Assembly (NCBI RefSeq): GCF_000157895.3
Contig: NC_022663.1
Coordinates: 3,162,001-3,226,000, forward strand
DNA length: 64,000 bases
Source of the DNA: Mycobacterium kansasii ATCC 12478
GTDB lineage: Bacteria; Actinomycetota; Actinomycetes; Mycobacteriales; Mycobacteriaceae
Reading direction: 5' to 3'
Made by a program: the position numbers and the translations under genes. Shown in pieces: positions 62,274 to 64,000 of the stretch (its first letter is position 1; each line of letters starts with the position of its first letter). The notes below the pieces were generated by a model that saw nothing but the letters and a program-made list of their open reading frames with translations, searched no databases and had not been told where the DNA came from.

Positions 62274-62840
62274 GTGGGTTTTGGGGGCAAACGGGAACGC
62301 AGTGACGCCGAGCTGTTGGCGGCTTTCGTCGGCGGCGAGCACCGCGCCTTCGAGCAGTTGTTCCTTCGCCATCAGCGCCACCTGTACCGGTTGGCCCGGC
62401 TCACCAGCCGCACCCCGGAAGATGCCGAGGACGCACTGCAAGAGGCGATGATCTCGGCGCACCGGTGCGCGGCGTCGTTTCGGTATGACGCGGCGGTCAG
62501 CAGCTGGCTGCACCGCATCGTGGTCAATGCCTGCCTGGACCGGTTGCGCCAGGCCAGGGCGCGGCCGACCGCCCCGCTCGACGACGTGCATCCGGTTCCG
62601 GATGCAACGGCCCGGGTCGAGACGGAGATCTTGGTGCGGCGAGCGCTGCTGCAGCTTCCGGTCGAGCAACGGGCCGCCGTGGTCGCGGTCGACATGCAGG
62701 GCTATTCGATCGCCGACACCGCACGCATGCTGGGTGTGGCCGAGGGCACCGTCAAGAGCCGCTGCGCCCGCGGGCGGGCGCGGCTGGCACGGCTGCTGGG
62801 TTACCTCGACACCGAAGCCAACGCCTTCGACGCGAGTTAG
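62274..62840 (+). CDS. sigM: SigM, ECF-type sigma factor
   Basis: Protein of 188 residues. Sigma region 2 near 18-85 (AFEQLFLRHQRHLYRLARLTSRTPEDAEDALQEA) and region 4 with the helix-turn-helix SIADTARMLGVAEGTVKSRCARGRARL at about 145-172; no region 3. The GTG start was chosen because of the TACTGT element; H37Rv SigM has a slightly longer N-terminus. In M. tuberculosis SigM acts on several esx genes, which fits its linkage to the ESX loci. Followed by its anti-sigma gene. Confidence 0.93.
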   Translation: MGFGGKRERSDAELLAAFVGGEHRAFEQLFLRHQRHLYRLARLTSRTPEDAEDALQEAMISAHRCAASFRYDAAVSSWLHRIVVNACLDRLRQARARPTAPLDDVHPVPDATARVETEILVRRALLQLPVEQRAAVVAVDMQGYSIADTARMLGVAEGTVKSRCARGRARLARLLGYLDTEANAFDAS

Positions 62841-62915
62841 CACCGACCGGCGCGCCGCAATGCCGCGCGGGGCGTGCCATAGTCATCAACCTGTGCATGA
62901 CGGACACTGGGGCGG

Positions 62916-63677
62916 ATGAATGGAACCGAACATGAAGCCGACGCGAACCCGCCGCTGACCGTCGAGCTCCTCGCCGACCTGCAGGCGGGTCTGCTGGACG
63001 ACGAAGCCGCCGCCGGCATCCGGCGACGAGTCCGCACCGACCCGCAGGCAGCGGCAATCCTGCGTGCCCTGCAGCGGGTGCGCCGCGACCTCGCGGACGC
63101 CGGAGCTGATCCGGCGTCAGCGCCGGATCCTCCCGCCGATGTGACCGCCAGAATTTCTGGAACGCTGCGGTCCACGGCTTCCGGTGAGTCGTCCGCCGCT
63201 CACGCAGCCCAGCCGCGCATCCGCCCGGGAAAAATCCTTGCCGGCATAGCCGGGTTCTGTGCGGCCGTCGCGGCGATCGGCGTCGGTACCGCCGCACTGG
63301 TCACTGCACCGTCACCGGCGCCGAGTGCGCCCACCACCGCAATGCACATCACCGTCTCGACGCCGCCGCCGGTGATTCCGCTGTCGCACGAACAGATCCT
63401 GGAACTGCTGCAACGCACACCCGACTACGGCCCGGTCGACGCCGCCCTCGCCGACCCGTCACGGCGCGCGTCCTGCCTGAGCGGCCTGGGCTACCCGGCA
63501 TCCACGCAGATCCTGGGCGCCCAACCGATCGGCATCAACGCCCGCCCCGGGTTGCTGCTGGTGGTACCCGGCGACGGCCCCGACACCGTGGCGGTCTACG
63601 CGGTGGCGCTCAACTGCAGCGCCGCCGATACCGGCCTGTTGGCCAGCACCACAGTTGCCCGAGCCACCGGCTCGTAA
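62916..63677 (+). CDS. rsmA: RsmA, anti-SigM membrane protein
   Basis: Protein of 253 residues. Cytosolic N-terminal ~105 residues (TVELLADLQAGLLDDEAAAGI, RVRTDPQAAAILRALQRVRRDL) of anti-sigma type, one transmembrane helix near 108-130 (ILAGIAGFCAAVAAIGVGTAALV), then a Pro/Thr spacer and an extracytoplasmic domain with two Cys (ASCLSGLGYP, ALNCSAADTG). It lies 75 bp after sigM. Expected to hold SigM inactive at the membrane until a signal arrives. Confidence 0.88.
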   Translation: MNGTEHEADANPPLTVELLADLQAGLLDDEAAAGIRRRVRTDPQAAAILRALQRVRRDLADAGADPASAPDPPADVTARISGTLRSTASGESSAAHAAQPRIRPGKILAGIAGFCAAVAAIGVGTAALVTAPSPAPSAPTTAMHITVSTPPPVIPLSHEQILELLQRTPDYGPVDAALADPSRRASCLSGLGYPASTQILGAQPIGINARPGLLLVVPGDGPDTVAVYAVALNCSAADTGLLASTTVARATGS

Positions 63678-63776
63678 CGGCTTCCCGACATGGTCCAACG
63701 CGCGGAAGGGAACACCAGTGCCTACGCTGGCGTTCATAAAAGTCCGAGATCAGCTTTCCGCACCCGAAAGGCCCGT

Positions 63777-64000
63777 ATGACCGCCGCCACACCAGACACC
63801 ATCCACGACGTGATCATCATCGGCAGCGGTCCTGCCGGATACACCGCCGCTCTCTACACCGCCCGGGCGCAGTTGGCGCCGCTGGTATTCGAAGGCACCT
63901 CGTTCGGCGGGGCACTGATGACCACCACCGAGGTGGAGAACTATCCGGGTTTCCGCGACGGCATCACCGGTCCCGAGTTGATGGACCAGATGCGGGAACA
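63777..64000 (+). CDS. trxB2: Thioredoxin reductase, 5' part (cut by window edge)
   Basis: First 74 codons of TrxB2. ATG with GAAAGG about 6 bases upstream. FAD-binding motif VIIIGSGPAGYTAALYTARA at about 13-32, then FEGTSFGGALMTTTEVENYPGF, typical of low-molecular-weight thioredoxin reductases. The NADPH domain and redox-active CxxC lie outside the window. It reduces thioredoxin with NADPH. Order sigM-rsmA-trxB2 is as in M. tuberculosis. Confidence 0.95.
   Translation, partial: MTAATPDTIHDVIIIGSGPAGYTAALYTARAQLAPLVFEGTSFGGALMTTTEVENYPGFRDGITGPELMDQMRE

Noticed and set aside
1..64000. CRISPR arrays, insertion sequences, tRNA or rRNA genes
   Set aside because: Looked for regular spaced repeats, transposase motifs, terminal inverted repeats and tRNA-like cloverleaf sequence; none found. 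The repeats present are in-frame coding repeats.

Overview
The window is GC-rich actinobacterial DNA carrying the type VII secretion loci ESX-1 and ESX-2 side by side, followed by the conserved pcnA-mutT4-murJ-sigM-rsmA-trxB2 block. Gene order and protein sequence (CFP-10 and ESAT-6 differ from the M. tuberculosis proteins at few positions, as I remember them) place it in a slow-growing Mycobacterium close to, but not identical with, the M. tuberculosis complex. No tRNA, rRNA, CRISPR array or insertion sequence was seen.

Layout. 1-16.9 kb, plus strand, ESX-1: tail of espE, then espF, espG1, espH, eccA1, eccB1, eccCa1, eccCb1, PE35, PPE68, esxB, esxA, a strong intrinsic terminator, espI, eccD1, espJ. 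17.0-26.3 kb, minus strand: espK, espL, espB, eccE1, mycP1 and eccA2, where ESX-1 runs into ESX-2. 26.3-42.1 kb, minus strand, rest of ESX-2 (listed left to right, which is the reverse of transcription): eccE2, mycP2, eccD2, an EspI-like ATPase, espG2, an intrinsic terminator, esxC, esxD, PPE69, PE36, a decayed toxin remnant, eccC2, and an eccB2 split by a frameshift.

42.1-53.7 kb, minus strand, is the variable accessory part: a lytic-transglycosylase-like protein, a decayed partial duplicate of the genes further right, a small orphan gene, a Gly/Pro-rich protein, a large EspK-like protein, a small membrane protein, then a CpnT-type secreted toxin with its esxE/esxF partners, a broken toxin/immunity module, and an Asp-rich repeat protein. 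The CpnT homologue keeps the usual N-terminal channel half. Its C-terminal tip is not the tuberculosis necrotizing toxin (TNT). It is a different domain whose conserved residues follow the pattern of ADP-ribosyl cyclase/CD38 NAD-consuming enzymes, and the TNT immunity gene is replaced by an unrelated small gene. The tip and the small gene are clearly AT-richer than their surroundings, which suggests a recently swapped toxin-immunity cassette. This is the most interesting part of the window.

53.7-64 kb: pcnA (minus), then divergently mutT4, an Rv3909-type membrane protein, murJ with a pseudokinase tail, sigM, its anti-sigma factor and the start of thioredoxin reductase trxB2 (all plus).

How the parts fit: the Ecc proteins form the membrane channel and its ATPases, MycP is the membrane-anchored protease, EspG proteins are PE/PPE chaperones, and the Esx, PE/PPE and Esp proteins are substrates. 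ESX-1 looks complete within the window apart from the cut espE. ESX-2 has a broken eccB2, so its secretion activity in this strain is in doubt unless the frameshift is a sequence error.
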